A stretch of DNA of 33,996 nt from Novacetimonas maltaceti. Lineage in GTDB: Bacteria > Pseudomonadota > Alphaproteobacteria > Acetobacterales > Acetobacteraceae. The notes under the pieces were generated by a model. The model saw nothing but the letters and a program-made list of their open reading frames with translations. It was not told the DNA's origin and ran no database searches. A program made the position numbers and the translations under genes. Location: the NCBI RefSeq assembly GCF_002906255.1, contig NZ_POTC01000033.1:1-33996 (forward strand), read 5' to 3'. Positions 15,803-25,484 of the stretch are shown one piece after another (position 1 is the stretch's first letter; every line of letters starts with the position of its first letter).

Positions 15803-16126
15803 TCATGCACATGCTGCCCCCAGTCCCGGCACGTCGCCTGCACGCCCGAATGGCCCCTGCAGGGCGAAGCCGCCATCCACGGCATAGACGATCTGGTTGC
15901 GATCGGTGTCTGCTGTCCAGTTTCCCCTGACAAAGGCATCCAGTTCCGTAACCCGTCCGAAATGCTGGAGCATCTGGTCCGCGAAGCGTCCGGTATCAAA
16001 ATATCCACCAAACTTATACGTGCCCTGTCTTCCGGCCATGCTCCTGCGGTACTGGATCTTCCCGAAAAAGAGTGCGCCTGTGCGAAAACTGAAGCGCGTG
16101 CCTGTCTTTCGTGCATGTGGGGCATC
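15803..16126 (-). pseudogene. OprB-family carbohydrate porin remnant
   Basis: On the minus strand a frame opens after a stop at about 16127-16129 and runs about 107 codons. It reads FSFRTGALFFGKIQYRR, then GTYKFGGYFDTGRFADQ, which is the barrel strand pattern of OprB porins; the intact OprB at 25485 has the comparable HYKIGYWYDNSRYPN. An OprB protein needs about 450 residues, and neither a signal peptide nor the rest of the barrel is present, so this is a fragment. Downstream the similarity fades, with a probable frameshift near 15860. It lies directly after the SDR gene at the end of the polyol operon, so the operon may once have carried a second porin. Confidence 0.6.
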
Positions 16127-16179
16127 TCATGTCGATATCGGGATATGCGTCCATGGGCTGCGGCCAACCCCGTGGCAAT

Positions 16180-16953
16180 TTACCATACGGTAAACCCGGC
16201 ATCGACATTGACGATGGCCCCGGTCATCAGGCTGGCGGCGTCCGATGCCAGAAACTGCACGACCGAGGCGACCTCGTCTGGCTGTCCCACGCGATGCATG
16301 GGCGTGCCATCCAGCCATGCGTCATGCAGGCGCGGATTTTCCATGCCAAAGCGTGTCAGGGTCGTCTCGATATAGGTGGGGGCCACGGCATTCACACGCA
16401 CCCCGCGCGTGGCCCATTCCGCCGCAAGCGAACGTGTATATTGATGCACCCCTGCCTTTGATGCGTTATAGGCTGCCTGCTCCTGCGGGCGGTTGACGAT
16501 CTGGCCTGACATGGAACCGATATTTACAATCGCGCCATGGCCCTGTTCCAGCATGATGCGGCCAAATGCCCGACAGCAGCGGAAAATGCCGTTGAGGTTG
16601 ACATCAACCTGTTTCAGCCACTGCGCATCCGTCATGTCCTCGGCCCGGACTTCGGAAATGCAGATCCCGGCGCAGCAGACAAGGATATCGACATGACCTG
16701 CCCCGGCCCGGACCTGCGCGGCGCAGGCATCCACCTGCGCCGTATCGGTCACGTCCAGTTCCATGGCCGAAACCCTGTGCCCCCGCGCCGTAAGTTCGGT
16801 CACGGCCCGTGCCGCCAGTCCGGCATCATGATCGGCAATGATGACGTCGGCGCCGAATTCCGCCAGCGCCGTGACGCAGGCCAGGCCAATATTCTGCGCG
16901 CCGCCGGTCACAACCGCGACACGCCCGTCAAGACGGAGCTTTTGCGTATACAT
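16180..16953 (-). CDS. Short-chain dehydrogenase/reductase, probable polyol dehydrogenase
   Basis: A classical NAD(P)-dependent SDR of 257 residues. It has the cofactor motif TGGAQNIG (16-23), the CCAG form of the NNAG motif, the catalytic Tyr162 and Lys166 in YNASK, and NIGSMSG supplying the serine. The acidic residue at the end of strand 2 (IIADHD) suggests preference for NAD over NADP. It is the last gene of the polyol importer run, 33 bases after the ATPase. Together with the D-ribulokinase-like kinase at 21333, oxidation of ribitol or another pentitol (or hexitol) to a ketose is likely; the exact substrate is not readable. Confidence 0.85.
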   Translation of the reverse strand: MYTQKLRLDGRVAVVTGGAQNIGLACVTALAEFGADVIIADHDAGLAARAVTELTARGHRVSAMELDVTDTAQVDACAAQVRAGAGHVDILVCCAGICISEVRAEDMTDAQWLKQVDVNLNGIFRCCRAFGRIMLEQGHGAIVNIGSMSGQIVNRPQEQAAYNASKAGVHQYTRSLAAEWATRGVRVNAVAPTYIETTLTRFGMENPRLHDAWLDGTPMHRVGQPDEVASVVQFLASDAASLMTGAIVNVDAGFTVW

Positions 16954-16986
16954 GTGCCAGTATCCTGAACAGGGAAGCCGTTGATC

Positions 16987-18096
16987 TCATGCGTCTGAAA
17001 GCAGGGGATGCTCTGCCCTGTGGGGCAACGCCGTACCGCGTGCGTCAAACAGGTGGCAGTGTTCTTCCTCAAACGTCATGCGTATGGGGGTATCGGCGCG
17101 GTCGGTATTGTCCCCGCCCGTCTGCACGACAATCATCTGCCCGTCAGGCAGGCGCACATGCAGCAGGGTCACCGCGCCCAGCCGTTCGCTGACCTCGACC
17201 ATGCCCTGCACAGTCCCCTTCAGGTCAATCAGGATATGTTCAGGCCGTATCCCCAGCGTGACGGACGCGCCTGCCTCCAGCGCGGCCTGCTGGGGCGGGA
17301 GGGAGATGCCGATCGTTCCCGCCCGTACCTGCATGGTCCCATCGGGGGCAGGGGGGGCGAGCGTCGCGGGCAGCAGGTTCATGGGGGGCGATCCCATGAA
17401 GCGCGCGACAAACAGGTTGCAGGGCCGGTGATAGAGTTCCAGCGGCGTGCCGATCTGTTCCACAACCCCCTTGTTGAGGACGACGATCCTGTCGGCCATG
17501 GTCATGGCTTCGACCTGGTCGTGGGTGACATAGATCGTGGTCGCCCCAAGCCGCCGGTGCAGGCTGGCCAGTTCCACGCGCATCTGCCCGCGGAGTGCCG
17601 CGTCGAGGTTGGAGAGCGGTTCATCGAACAGAAAGACCTTCGGGTTGCGCACGATCGCGCGTCCGATCGCGACACGCTGTCGCTGTCCGCCAGAAAGCTG
17701 GCCCGGCTTGTGCTCCAGATAGGATTCAAGCTGGAGGATGCGCGCCACGTCACCGATACGCTGCCGCCGTTCGGCTTCGGGCATGCCGGCAAGCCGGAGG
17801 GAGAACTCCATGTTGCGGTAGACATTCATGTGCGGATACAGCGCATAGGACTGGAAGACCATCGCAACCCCGCGCCGTGCGGGGTCGGTGTCGTTCACCC
17901 GTCGCCCGTCGATCAGCAGGTCACCCGCGCTTATGTCTTCCAGCCCCGCGATCATGCGCAGCAGGGTGGACTTGCCGCAGCCCGAGGGGCCGACAAAGAC
18001 GATGAATTCCCGCTCGGCAATGGCCAGCGAGACACCCTTGATGATTTCTTCGGACAGATAGGTCTTGCGCAGGTTGCGCAGTTCCACTTTCGCCAT
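16987..18096 (-). CDS. Polyol ABC transporter ATPase (MalK/UgpC/SmoK type)
   Basis: A 369-residue ATPase with Walker A GPSGCGKST, Q-loop VFQSYALYPH, signature LSGGQRQRVAIGRA and Walker B VFLFDEPLSNLD, followed by a C-terminal TOBE/OB regulatory domain containing LGIRPEHI. This is the CUT1 type that pairs with two permeases and a family 1 binding protein, all present upstream. A strong GGAGG stands eight bases before the ATG at 18096. Confidence 0.94.
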   Translation of the reverse strand: MAKVELRNLRKTYLSEEIIKGVSLAIAEREFIVFVGPSGCGKSTLLRMIAGLEDISAGDLLIDGRRVNDTDPARRGVAMVFQSYALYPHMNVYRNMEFSLRLAGMPEAERRQRIGDVARILQLESYLEHKPGQLSGGQRQRVAIGRAIVRNPKVFLFDEPLSNLDAALRGQMRVELASLHRRLGATTIYVTHDQVEAMTMADRIVVLNKGVVEQIGTPLELYHRPCNLFVARFMGSPPMNLLPATLAPPAPDGTMQVRAGTIGISLPPQQAALEAGASVTLGIRPEHILIDLKGTVQGMVEVSERLGAVTLLHVRLPDGQMIVVQTGGDNTDRADTPIRMTFEEEHCHLFDARGTALPHRAEHPLLSDA

Positions 18097-18137
18097 GGTG
18101 TGTTCCTCCTGCTGTTGCGCCGGTTGCGGGCCTTTTT

Positions 18138-18965
18138 CTATTTCACCGCCCCGAATGTCAGGCCGCGCACAAGCTGTTTCTGGCTGGCCCAGCCAAACGC
18201 CATGATGGGCGCCACAGCCAGCGTGGAGGCGGCGGACAGCTTGGCGAAGAACAGCCCTTCGGGGGAGGAGAAGGAGGCGATGAACGTGGTCAGTGGTGCC
18301 GCGGCGGAAGACGTCAGGTTCAGTGACCAGAATGTTTCATTCCAGCACAGGATCATGGAAAGCAGCCCGGTCGAGGCAACGCCCGGCAGCGCCAGCGGCA
18401 TCAGCACCTGCGTGACCTCCTGCCAGCGTGTCGCCCCGTCCATCCGCCCGGCCTCCAGTATGGGAACCGGGACCTCGCGGAAGAAGGTATAGAGCATCCA
18501 CACCGTAATCGGCAGGTTCGTCAGCATGTAGATCACGATCAGTCCCGTCCTGCTGTCCAGAAGGCCGGTGGCGCGCGCCAGCAGGTAGATGGGAACCAGC
18601 ACCCCGACCGAAGGCAGCATGCGCGTGGACAGCATCCACAGCAGTGTCATGCGCGTGCGCGCCCCCGGCAGGAACGCCATGGCATAGGCGGCGGGAACAG
18701 AGACCAGCAGGGCGACAACGGTGGCCATGACCGAAATCACGACGCTGTTGGTGGCGAAATGCCAGTAGGCCTCCCGCGCGAAGACATCCCGGTAGCTTGA
18801 AAATGTGGGGCTGAAGAACAGGTGCGGCGGCGTGGAGATGGCATCCGGCTCGCTCTTGAACCCGCTCAGGAACATCCACAGGATCGGGAAGAACATCCAC
18901 AACGCAATGGCCCAGGCCAGGACGGTGGTTGCGCCATGGCGCAGGCGTGTGCCGGTTCTTGCCAT
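18138..18965 (-). CDS. Polyol ABC transporter permease 2 (MalG/SmoG type)
   Basis: A 275-residue CUT1 permease with six membrane segments; the EAA loop reads EAGRMDGATRWQEVTQVLMPLALPG, cut here only by its own length. The start at 18965 is one base after the stop of permease 1 and has GGAG seven bases upstream; a longer frame starting at 19067 would lie inside the preceding gene. With the neighbouring permease it forms the membrane channel of the importer. Confidence 0.9.
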   Translation of the reverse strand: MARTGTRLRHGATTVLAWAIALWMFFPILWMFLSGFKSEPDAISTPPHLFFSPTFSSYRDVFAREAYWHFATNSVVISVMATVVALLVSVPAAYAMAFLPGARTRMTLLWMLSTRMLPSVGVLVPIYLLARATGLLDSRTGLIVIYMLTNLPITVWMLYTFFREVPVPILEAGRMDGATRWQEVTQVLMPLALPGVASTGLLSMILCWNETFWSLNLTSSAAAPLTTFIASFSSPEGLFFAKLSAASTLAVAPIMAFGWASQKQLVRGLTFGAVK

Positions 18966-18966
18966 G

Positions 18967-19887
18967 TCAGGTCTCCAGATTGCGGGCCACGGCGCGCAGC
19001 AGGAAGGCGGCCACGATATTGGCGACGACAATGGCGATGACTCCGCCCGCCGATGCCCCACCCACATCGAATTGCAGCAGGGCGCGCGAATAGATGAGGA
19101 ACGCGAGGTTGGTGGAGGCGACGCCGGGACCGCCTGCCGTCGTGACCGAGATTTCGGCGAATACCGTCAGCAGGAAGATGGTCTCGATCATGATCACGAC
19201 CGTAATCGCGCGCGACAGGTGGGGCAGGGTGATGTTGGTGAACTGTGCCACCATGCCGGCGCCATCCATGCGTGCGGCTTCCTTCTGTTCCGTATCGAGC
19301 GACTGCATGGCGGTCAGCAGGATCAGGGTCGCAAAGGGCAGCCATTCCCATGCCACGATCATCACCAGCGTTGCCAGGGGATAGCGTGACAGCCAGTCAA
19401 TGGGCGTCAGGCCCACGGCCCGCATCATGGCGGAATACACGCCATAGATCGGGTGCAGCATGAGGTTCTTCCACAGCAGGGCGGCCACCGTGGGCATGAC
19501 GAAGAACGGGGAGATGACCAGGAGGCGGGCAATGCCGCGCCCGGCGAATTCCTCATTATACAGGACCGCCAGCAGCGTTCCCAATCCCACCGATATCGCC
19601 AGCACGCCCCCCACCAGGATGGCCGTGTTTTCCAGCGATGTCACGAAATCCGGGTCCGTCAGCAGGTACCGGTAATTGGCAAGGCCGGCGAAGCCGTGCT
19701 GTGTCGGGTCCAGCAGGTTGTAATTGCGTACCGAATACCACAGCGTCATGAGGAGGGGGACCACCGACCATACCAGCAGCAGCATGATCGCAGGTGACTG
19801 CAGCACGAAACCCTGCATGCGCCGACTGCGGGCGGCACTCCCCACGGGGCGGCCCGGCAGGGGGGCGTGTACTGCCATTGTGTCCAT
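18967..19887 (-). CDS. Polyol ABC transporter permease 1 (MalF/SmoF type)
   Basis: A 306-residue CUT1 permease with six membrane segments after a cytoplasmic N-terminus; the EAA loop includes EAARMDGAG. It has AAGGA ten bases before the start and follows the binding protein by 15 bases. Sequence style (SVRNYNLLDPTQHGFAGL) matches the sorbitol/mannitol/pentitol importers of Rhizobiales and Rhodobacter. Confidence 0.91.
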   Translation of the reverse strand: MDTMAVHAPLPGRPVGSAARSRRMQGFVLQSPAIMLLLVWSVVPLLMTLWYSVRNYNLLDPTQHGFAGLANYRYLLTDPDFVTSLENTAILVGGVLAISVGLGTLLAVLYNEEFAGRGIARLLVISPFFVMPTVAALLWKNLMLHPIYGVYSAMMRAVGLTPIDWLSRYPLATLVMIVAWEWLPFATLILLTAMQSLDTEQKEAARMDGAGMVAQFTNITLPHLSRAITVVIMIETIFLLTVFAEISVTTAGGPGVASTNLAFLIYSRALLQFDVGGASAGGVIAIVVANIVAAFLLRAVARNLET

Positions 19888-19902
19888 GTTCGCGCTTCCT
19901 TT

Positions 19903-21216
19903 TTAATGCAGGTAACCAGACTGGCGCATGGTACGTGTCACGGATGCCTGCGCCGCACCCAGCGCCTGTTCCACCGTCATCTGGCCCGACAGTGTTGCCG
20001 CGACGGTCTGCCCCACCTGCGTGCCGATGGCCTGGAAGGGGGCAATGCCGACAAACTGCGCGCCGCCATAGGGGCGCGGCTGGCGGGTCTGTCCATCGGG
20101 GTCCGCCGTATCGATGGCGGCATGGACGAAGGAGGCGAACGGGGCGGCCTTCTGGTAATCCGGATTGTCGTAGGTGGAGACACGGGTTCCCGCGGGCACG
20201 GCAACCCATCCCTCGTGTTGCGCCACAAGCTGCACATAGGCCTTCGATGTCGCCCATTCGATGAAAATGCGCGCGTCATCCGCATGGCGGGAGGAGGCCG
20301 GGATGGCGAGGTTCCAACTCCACAGCCATGTCGGTCCCTTGCCATACGGGCCGGTGGGGGCGGCGGCAAAGCCGACCCTGTCCGCCACATGCGACTGCCT
20401 GGCGTCGAACAGCAGGCCGCCCGCAATGGTTGAATCGACCCATATGCCGCAATGCCCGCTGGCGAACAGGGCCAGGTTTTCATTAAATCCGTTCGATGTC
20501 GCGCCGGGTGGCCCGTCGGCCTTCATGGCCGAGACATACCATTGCAGTGCCGCCTTCCATTCCGGGGTGTCGAGCATCGGCTTCCATCCCGCACCGAACC
20601 ACTGCCCGCCAAACGTATTCACCAGCGCGGTGACATAGGCCATGTTCTCCCCCCATCCCGGCTTGCCACGCAGGCACAGCCCGTAGGTCTGGCTGTTCCT
20701 GTCCGTGATCGTGTCGGCAAAGGTGCGTATCTGCTCATAGGTGGGATGCTGCGGCATGCTCAGCCCGGCCTTCCGGAACAGGTCGGTCCGGTAATAGGTC
20801 ATGATGCTTTCGGCATAGAACGGCAGGGCATACAGCCTGGAGTCCACGCTCAGCCCGGCGCGCACGGAGGGGACGATATCATTCACATCATAATCCGCAC
20901 CGGGGCTGAGTTCGGCCAGCCATCCCTGCCGTGCCCAGATCGGCACTTCGTAATTGCCAATGGTCAGGATGTCGAACTGTCCCGCATGCGTTGCGATGTC
21001 GGTCGTCACGCGCTGGCGCAGGACATTTTCCTCCAGCGTGACCCAGTTGAGGTGAATGTCGGGATGGGCTTTCTCGAACTCCCCCGACAGCTGTTTCATG
21101 ATGATCATGTCACCATTGTTGACCGTGGCGATCGTCAGCGTACCGGCCGCCTGCGCGCCATCGCCCAGCAGCATGCCGGCAACGGTCATGCAGGCCAGCA
21201 TCCTGGAATTCGCCAT
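19903..21216 (-). CDS. Polyol-binding periplasmic protein (family 1 SBP, SmoE type)
   Basis: A 437-residue extracellular solute-binding protein with a signal peptide (MLACMTVAGMLLGDGAQA, cleavage near residue 24). The mature start TLTIATVNNGDM and ILTIGNYEVPIWARQGWL fit the sorbitol/mannitol-binding SmoE/MtlE group, as far as I recall. It is the first of four importer genes. Its ligand is presumably a pentitol or hexitol; the D-ribulokinase-like gene just upstream points to ribitol or a related C5 polyol. AAAGGG lies seven bases before the start. Confidence 0.88.
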   Translation of the reverse strand: MANSRMLACMTVAGMLLGDGAQAAGTLTIATVNNGDMIIMKQLSGEFEKAHPDIHLNWVTLEENVLRQRVTTDIATHAGQFDILTIGNYEVPIWARQGWLAELSPGADYDVNDIVPSVRAGLSVDSRLYALPFYAESIMTYYRTDLFRKAGLSMPQHPTYEQIRTFADTITDRNSQTYGLCLRGKPGWGENMAYVTALVNTFGGQWFGAGWKPMLDTPEWKAALQWYVSAMKADGPPGATSNGFNENLALFASGHCGIWVDSTIAGGLLFDARQSHVADRVGFAAAPTGPYGKGPTWLWSWNLAIPASSRHADDARIFIEWATSKAYVQLVAQHEGWVAVPAGTRVSTYDNPDYQKAAPFASFVHAAIDTADPDGQTRQPRPYGGAQFVGIAPFQAIGTQVGQTVAATLSGQMTVEQALGAAQASVTRTMRQSGYLH

Positions 21217-21332
21217 CGCAATACCCTTTATTGATCTGTTCCGATTTCTTTTGCGGTATTTGAACCGGGCGCCCGTTCCCGGGTTTTTCTGTAAAGCGCC
21301 ACGGTCGCGTTCCGGTTCCCCTAATGCCTGCC

Positions 21333-22961
21333 TTATTTGTTCATGATCTGCCGGTAATGGAGTTGGTCGGCATACATCCGGGTAAAGACCCTGAATTTCC
21401 TGTCGTGGAAACCGGCACTGCGGGGACAGGGCCGTATCTCCGCCCGGATGCGCGTCATGGCGGTCATGGCATCCCGGATCGACGGATATGCCCCGCCTGC
21501 CACCGCTCCCAGTATCGCGCTGCCCAGCAATACGGCATCGGGTTCTTCGGGCAGCAGGATGCGACAGCCGGTGGCATTGGCGTGTTCACGCACGAACACG
21601 GGGTTTTTCGTTCCCCCGCCGGTCGCGATGATCGTATCGATCGCATAGCCCTGCCTGTTCAGCACAGACACGATATCGCGGGTGCCATAGGCCAGGGCCT
21701 GCACCGTCGCCAGATACAGTAACGCCAGATCCTGCGCCGTGGCATGCAGCCCCAGTCCGCAGACCATGCCGCGCAGGGTAGGGTCGGCATGGGGGGAACG
21801 GTTGCCGTGGAAATCCGGCATGACGTGCAGGTCTTTCGTCAGCACACCGGCAGGCCCGTCGCCTTCGGAGGCGACAAGCAGGTCGTTGAGGACCTGATAG
21901 ACGGTCCTGCCGTCCCTTTCGGCCTGCTGGCGCAATGCCGGCGTGGCGGGATGGGTCGTGATGAGGAAGTCAATCAGGCTGCCGGTGGCCGACTGGCCCG
22001 CCTCGTTGAGCCACATGCCGGGCAGCATCGCATCGCGGTAGGGGCCCCACACACCGGGCACGAAACGCGGTTCGCGGGAGACCGCCATATGGCAGCCTGA
22101 CGTTCCGCCAATCAGCGCCAGGCGGCGGTCGAAGTCGGGCGGTCTGTCCCCGGTCATGCCCCCGATCACGCCAATGCCGCCCGCATGCGCATCAATGGCG
22201 GAAACCGCGACGGGAGTGCCTGCCGGAAGGCCGAGTTCCATGGCCGCCCGCGCATCCAGCCCGTGGCCGACACGCTCTCCAAGCGGCCTGATGTCCGTAC
22301 CGATGCGGCGGTAACCCTCATCAGCCAGCATGCCAAGGCCGATGGCGCGGAAATAGGCGTCGTCCCAACGGTCTTCGTGGGCAAGGTAGGTCCATTTGCA
22401 CACGGTCGAACAGCGTGAGCGTGAAGCGGACCCCGTGGCGCGCCAGGTCAGGTAATCCGGCAGGTCAAGGAAAAGGGCGGCGTGCGCGAACATGTCGGGC
22501 AGGTGACGCCTGAGCCATAGCAGCTTGGGCGTTTCCATCTCCGGTGAAATCACGCCGCCCACGTAACGCAGGACATCGTGGTGGCCTGCATTGATTTCGG
22601 CCGCTTCGGCCATGGCGCGATGATCCATCCACAGGATCACGTCCTGCCCGGGCGCACCGTCAACATCGATGGAAAGTGGCTGGCCATCAGGTCCCACCAC
22701 CACCAGCGAGCAGGTGGCGTCGAACCCGATGCCACGCACATCCAGCGCTTCTCCCGCTGCATCCCGTGCCATGGGCATGGCAAGGGCGACGCTGTCGCAT
22801 ACCGCGCGCCATATGTCAGCAGAGGACTGCTGCATGTAATCAGCGCGCGGCTGCCAAGTGCGGGTTGGCGTGACCCCCGCGCCCAGCTTGCGGCCATCAA
22901 GTGTGAAAATGCCCGCACGCGCACTGCCGGTTCCCACATCAATGCCGATGACAACATCCAT
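21333..22961 (-). CDS. FGGY-family pentulose kinase, D-ribulokinase-like
   Basis: A 542-residue sugar kinase. The N-terminal GIDVGTGSARAGIF, then GIGFDATCSLVV, WMDHRA and GGVISPEMETPKLLWL match the D-ribulokinase (FGGY, YpCarbK-like) group rather than xylulokinase or glycerol kinase. The C-terminal ATGGGTKNPVF belongs to the ATP-binding lobe. Likely reaction: D-ribulose to D-ribulose-5-phosphate in the cytoplasm, feeding the pentose-phosphate pathway. It lies between the glycerol genes and the importer, with 116 bases before the binding protein gene; the gap holds an imperfect GC-rich palindrome at 21263-21279. Confidence 0.84.
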   Translation of the reverse strand: MDVVIGIDVGTGSARAGIFTLDGRKLGAGVTPTRTWQPRADYMQQSSADIWRAVCDSVALAMPMARDAAGEALDVRGIGFDATCSLVVVGPDGQPLSIDVDGAPGQDVILWMDHRAMAEAAEINAGHHDVLRYVGGVISPEMETPKLLWLRRHLPDMFAHAALFLDLPDYLTWRATGSASRSRCSTVCKWTYLAHEDRWDDAYFRAIGLGMLADEGYRRIGTDIRPLGERVGHGLDARAAMELGLPAGTPVAVSAIDAHAGGIGVIGGMTGDRPPDFDRRLALIGGTSGCHMAVSREPRFVPGVWGPYRDAMLPGMWLNEAGQSATGSLIDFLITTHPATPALRQQAERDGRTVYQVLNDLLVASEGDGPAGVLTKDLHVMPDFHGNRSPHADPTLRGMVCGLGLHATAQDLALLYLATVQALAYGTRDIVSVLNRQGYAIDTIIATGGGTKNPVFVREHANATGCRILLPEEPDAVLLGSAILGAVAGGAYPSIRDAMTAMTRIRAEIRPCPRSAGFHDRKFRVFTRMYADQLHYRQIMNK

Positions 22962-23022
22962 CTACCGTATCCATTCCTTCATGTCGGGGCGGCGGGCCTG
23001 TCCGCTCACGGGTGGGCGTTCT

Positions 23023-23862
23023 TCATTCCCCGACAATGAATGTCTCTTCCACGACCTTGCCCTGCAGGGCCTTTTGCGCGCGCAGTTGCGCGGGCAGGAA
23101 CGGGTAGATCAGGTATTCATAGGCCGTTGCCCCCAGCACGCCGCCAATCAGGGGACCGGCGACAGGCACCCACCAGTAATGGCCCACGGCCGGAAGGGCG
23201 GCTTCATGCCAGCCTGCAATATAGGCGAACATACGGGGGCCAAGGTCACGGGCGGGGTTGATGGCCCATGCCTCCAGATACCCCATGGAGGCGCCGATGG
23301 CCGCGACCAGGAAACCGATGATCAACGCCCCGAAATTGGCGCCGGGCGCCATTTCGTTATACTGTTCGGTAATGGCAAAGATGCCGAATACCAGTATGGC
23401 GGTCAGGATGATTTCATCGCTGAAGGCATGCCAGACGGTAATGCCCGGCGCGGGCGCGGTAAAGAATACGCCCGCGCCGCCACCACCGGCGCGGGTCAAC
23501 TGGTGCACGTCATTGAAATGGTTGATGACGGGGTAATACAGCGCGTAAACCAGCGCCGCCCCCACAAAGCCCCCCACGATCTGCGCAAGCCAGTAGGGGA
23601 CGACCTTTTTCCATGGAAAGCCACGGTAGGTGGCCAGCGCCAGCGTGACCGCGGGGTTGGCATGCGTGCCCGAAACCGATCCGGTGGCATAGATGGCAAC
23701 AGTAACGCCCAGCCCCCATACGATGCACACGCCCCAGTAGGCATGCAGGTAAGGGCTTGGGTCATAGAGGAGATACATCGCCGCCACGGAATCACCAAAG
23801 GCGATGATGATGAATACGGCAAGAGCTTCGGAAATAAGCTCGCCCAGGAATTCCCGATTCAT
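23023..23862 (-). CDS. glpF: Glycerol uptake facilitator (aquaglyceroporin)
   Basis: A 279-residue MIP-family channel with six membrane segments and both half-helix motifs, NPA in GTHANPAVTLAL and NPA in WAINPARDLGPR. The aspartate after NPAR is the aquaglyceroporin mark that separates glycerol facilitators from water-only channels. I chose ATG 23862 because AAGGA stands nine to ten bases upstream and the common MNREFLGE start follows; the frame opens from 23901, which would overlap glpK. A charged tail of about 15 residues ends the protein. It follows glpK by 35 bases. Confidence 0.9.
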   Translation of the reverse strand: MNREFLGELISEALAVFIIIAFGDSVAAMYLLYDPSPYLHAYWGVCIVWGLGVTVAIYATGSVSGTHANPAVTLALATYRGFPWKKVVPYWLAQIVGGFVGAALVYALYYPVINHFNDVHQLTRAGGGGAGVFFTAPAPGITVWHAFSDEIILTAILVFGIFAITEQYNEMAPGANFGALIIGFLVAAIGASMGYLEAWAINPARDLGPRMFAYIAGWHEAALPAVGHYWWVPVAGPLIGGVLGATAYEYLIYPFLPAQLRAQKALQGKVVEETFIVGE

Positions 23863-23897
23863 TGGCCTGTTTCCTTGCATATCTGGCCTGAGCCAAA

Positions 23898-25397
23898 TCA
23901 TTCGGCCCAGTCAAAGGATTTCTGTACTGCCTTCTTCCACCATGCCAGGTAGCGCTCACGCTGTTCCGGCGGCATCGTGGGCTGCCAGGTGCGGTCCACC
24001 TCCCAGTTGGCGCGCAGGTCATCGATGTTCTTCCAGTAACCCACGGCCAGTCCCGCGGCATAGGCCGCACCCAGCGCGGTCGTTTCCACCACCTTGGGGC
24101 GCACGACCGGAACATTGAGGATATCGGCCTGGAACTGCATGAGCAGTTCGTTCGCCACCATGCCGCCATCCGTCTTCAGGCTGCTCAGTACGATGCCGCT
24201 GTCCGCCTCCATGGCCGCAACGACATCGCGCACCTGATAGGCTGTCGCCTCCAGCGTCGCGCGTGCGAAATGCGCCCGCGTGACATAGCGGGTCAGTCCC
24301 ACGATGACCCCGCGGGCATTCTCCTTCCAGTACGGCGCGTACAGGCCGGAAAACGCGGGCACGATGTAAATGCCGCCATTATCCGCCACGCTGCGGGCCA
24401 GCGGCTCGATCTGTGTCGCCAGGTCAAACAGCTTCAGGTTATCGCGCAGCCACTGTACCAGCGCGCCGGTAATGGCGATGGAACCTTCCAGCGCGTAACG
24501 GGGTTTTTCCGTGCCGAACTGGTAGGCGACCGTCGTTAGCAGCCCCGCCTTTGACTGGACCGGGTCGGTGCCGGTGTTCATCAGCAGGAACGAACCGGTG
24601 CCATAGGTGTTCTTGGCCTCTCCCGGTGAAAAACAGGTCTGTCCCACCAGGGCCGCCTGCTGGTCACCCAGGATGCCGGCAAGTTTCGTGCCCTGCAGGC
24701 TGGGGATCGTGATCGTGCCATACACCTGCGATGAAGGCACGATGCGGGGCAGGCAGGCGGGGGGGATGGAAAATGCCTTGAGCATGTCCTCATCCCACGC
24801 GCAGGTCTTCAGGTCCATCAACTGCGTGCGCGAGGCATTGGTCACGTCGGTAATGTGGATGCCGCCCCTGACGCCCCCTGTCAGGTTCCATGAAAGCCAG
24901 CTATCGATCGTGCCGAACAGCGCCTGCCCGCTTTCGGCCTTCTGCCGCGCGCCGTCCACGTTATCGAGCAGCCAGCGCAGCTTCAGGCCCGCAAAATAGC
25001 TTGCCAGCGGCAGGCCCGTAATGGCGCGGAAGCGGTCCTGCCCCCCATCGCGGGCATATTCGCTGACCAACTGGTCCACGCGGGTGTCCTGCCATACGAT
25101 GGCGTTGTGCAGGGGAAGGCCCGTTGTCCTGTCCCACAGGACGGCGGTCTCGCGCTGGTTGGTGATGCCCACCGCCACCAGGCTGCCTGCCCCCAGGTTG
25201 GCCCGCGCCATGGCGGCGCCGATCATTTCATTGGTATTTTCAAGGATTTCTATCGGGTCATGTTCAACCCATCCCGGCTGGGGATAGATCTGGCGGTGTT
25301 CCTTCTGCGCGACGGAAACGATGGTTCCCTTCCGGTCGAATATCATGAACCGGGAACTGGTTGTGCCCTGGTCTATCGCGCCCACGTAATCCGTCAT
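23898..25397 (-). CDS. glpK: Glycerol kinase
   Basis: A 499-residue FGGY kinase of the normal GlpK length. It has [12 protein letters not shown] at the N-terminus, QPGWVEHDP, the glycerol-binding TNQRET and WQDTRVDQL, and the C-terminal [20 protein letters not shown]. The reaction is glycerol to sn-glycerol-3-phosphate. It is followed by glpF, and AAGGA is placed seven bases before the ATG. No glpD or glpR is adjacent; the GlpD-family gene at 3762 is the only candidate dehydrogenase in the window, although its features favour EryB. Confidence 0.95.
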   Translation of the reverse strand: MTDYVGAIDQGTTSSRFMIFDRKGTIVSVAQKEHRQIYPQPGWVEHDPIEILENTNEMIGAAMARANLGAGSLVAVGITNQRETAVLWDRTTGLPLHNAIVWQDTRVDQLVSEYARDGGQDRFRAITGLPLASYFAGLKLRWLLDNVDGARQKAESGQALFGTIDSWLSWNLTGGVRGGIHITDVTNASRTQLMDLKTCAWDEDMLKAFSIPPACLPRIVPSSQVYGTITIPSLQGTKLAGILGDQQAALVGQTCFSPGEAKNTYGTGSFLLMNTGTDPVQSKAGLLTTVAYQFGTEKPRYALEGSIAITGALVQWLRDNLKLFDLATQIEPLARSVADNGGIYIVPAFSGLYAPYWKENARGVIVGLTRYVTRAHFARATLEATAYQVRDVVAAMEADSGIVLSSLKTDGGMVANELLMQFQADILNVPVVRPKVVETTALGAAYAAGLAVGYWKNIDDLRANWEVDRTWQPTMPPEQRERYLAWWKKAVQKSFDWAE

Positions 25398-25484
25398 GCT
25401 GCATTCCTTTTTTTGTTGTTATGTCCGGACAGTAATGTTCCACGATCCCGGAAATATTATTTTCACAGCGTCTCTGTCCGCATT

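Noticed and set aside
16179-16194. TTTACC-ATAC-GGTAAA palindrome at the SDR stop codon
   Set aside because: Six-base arms overlapping a coding end, without a T-tract or repeat elsewhere; likely chance.
17008-18492. 494-codon plus-strand frame across the polyol ABC ATPase and permease
   Set aside because: It is antisense to two genes with full motif sets, and its own translation is low-complexity without recognisable domains.
18966-19067. Upstream extension of permease 2 of the polyol importer
   Set aside because: It overlaps the end of permease 1 with no ribosome-binding site; ATG 18965 directly follows the permease 1 stop.
21263-21279. GC-rich palindrome GAACCGGGCGCCCGTTC between the pentulose kinase and the binding protein
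   Set aside because: As a terminator it would have the T-tract on the wrong strand for the genes here; at most an mRNA-stabilising hairpin, so not listed as a feature.
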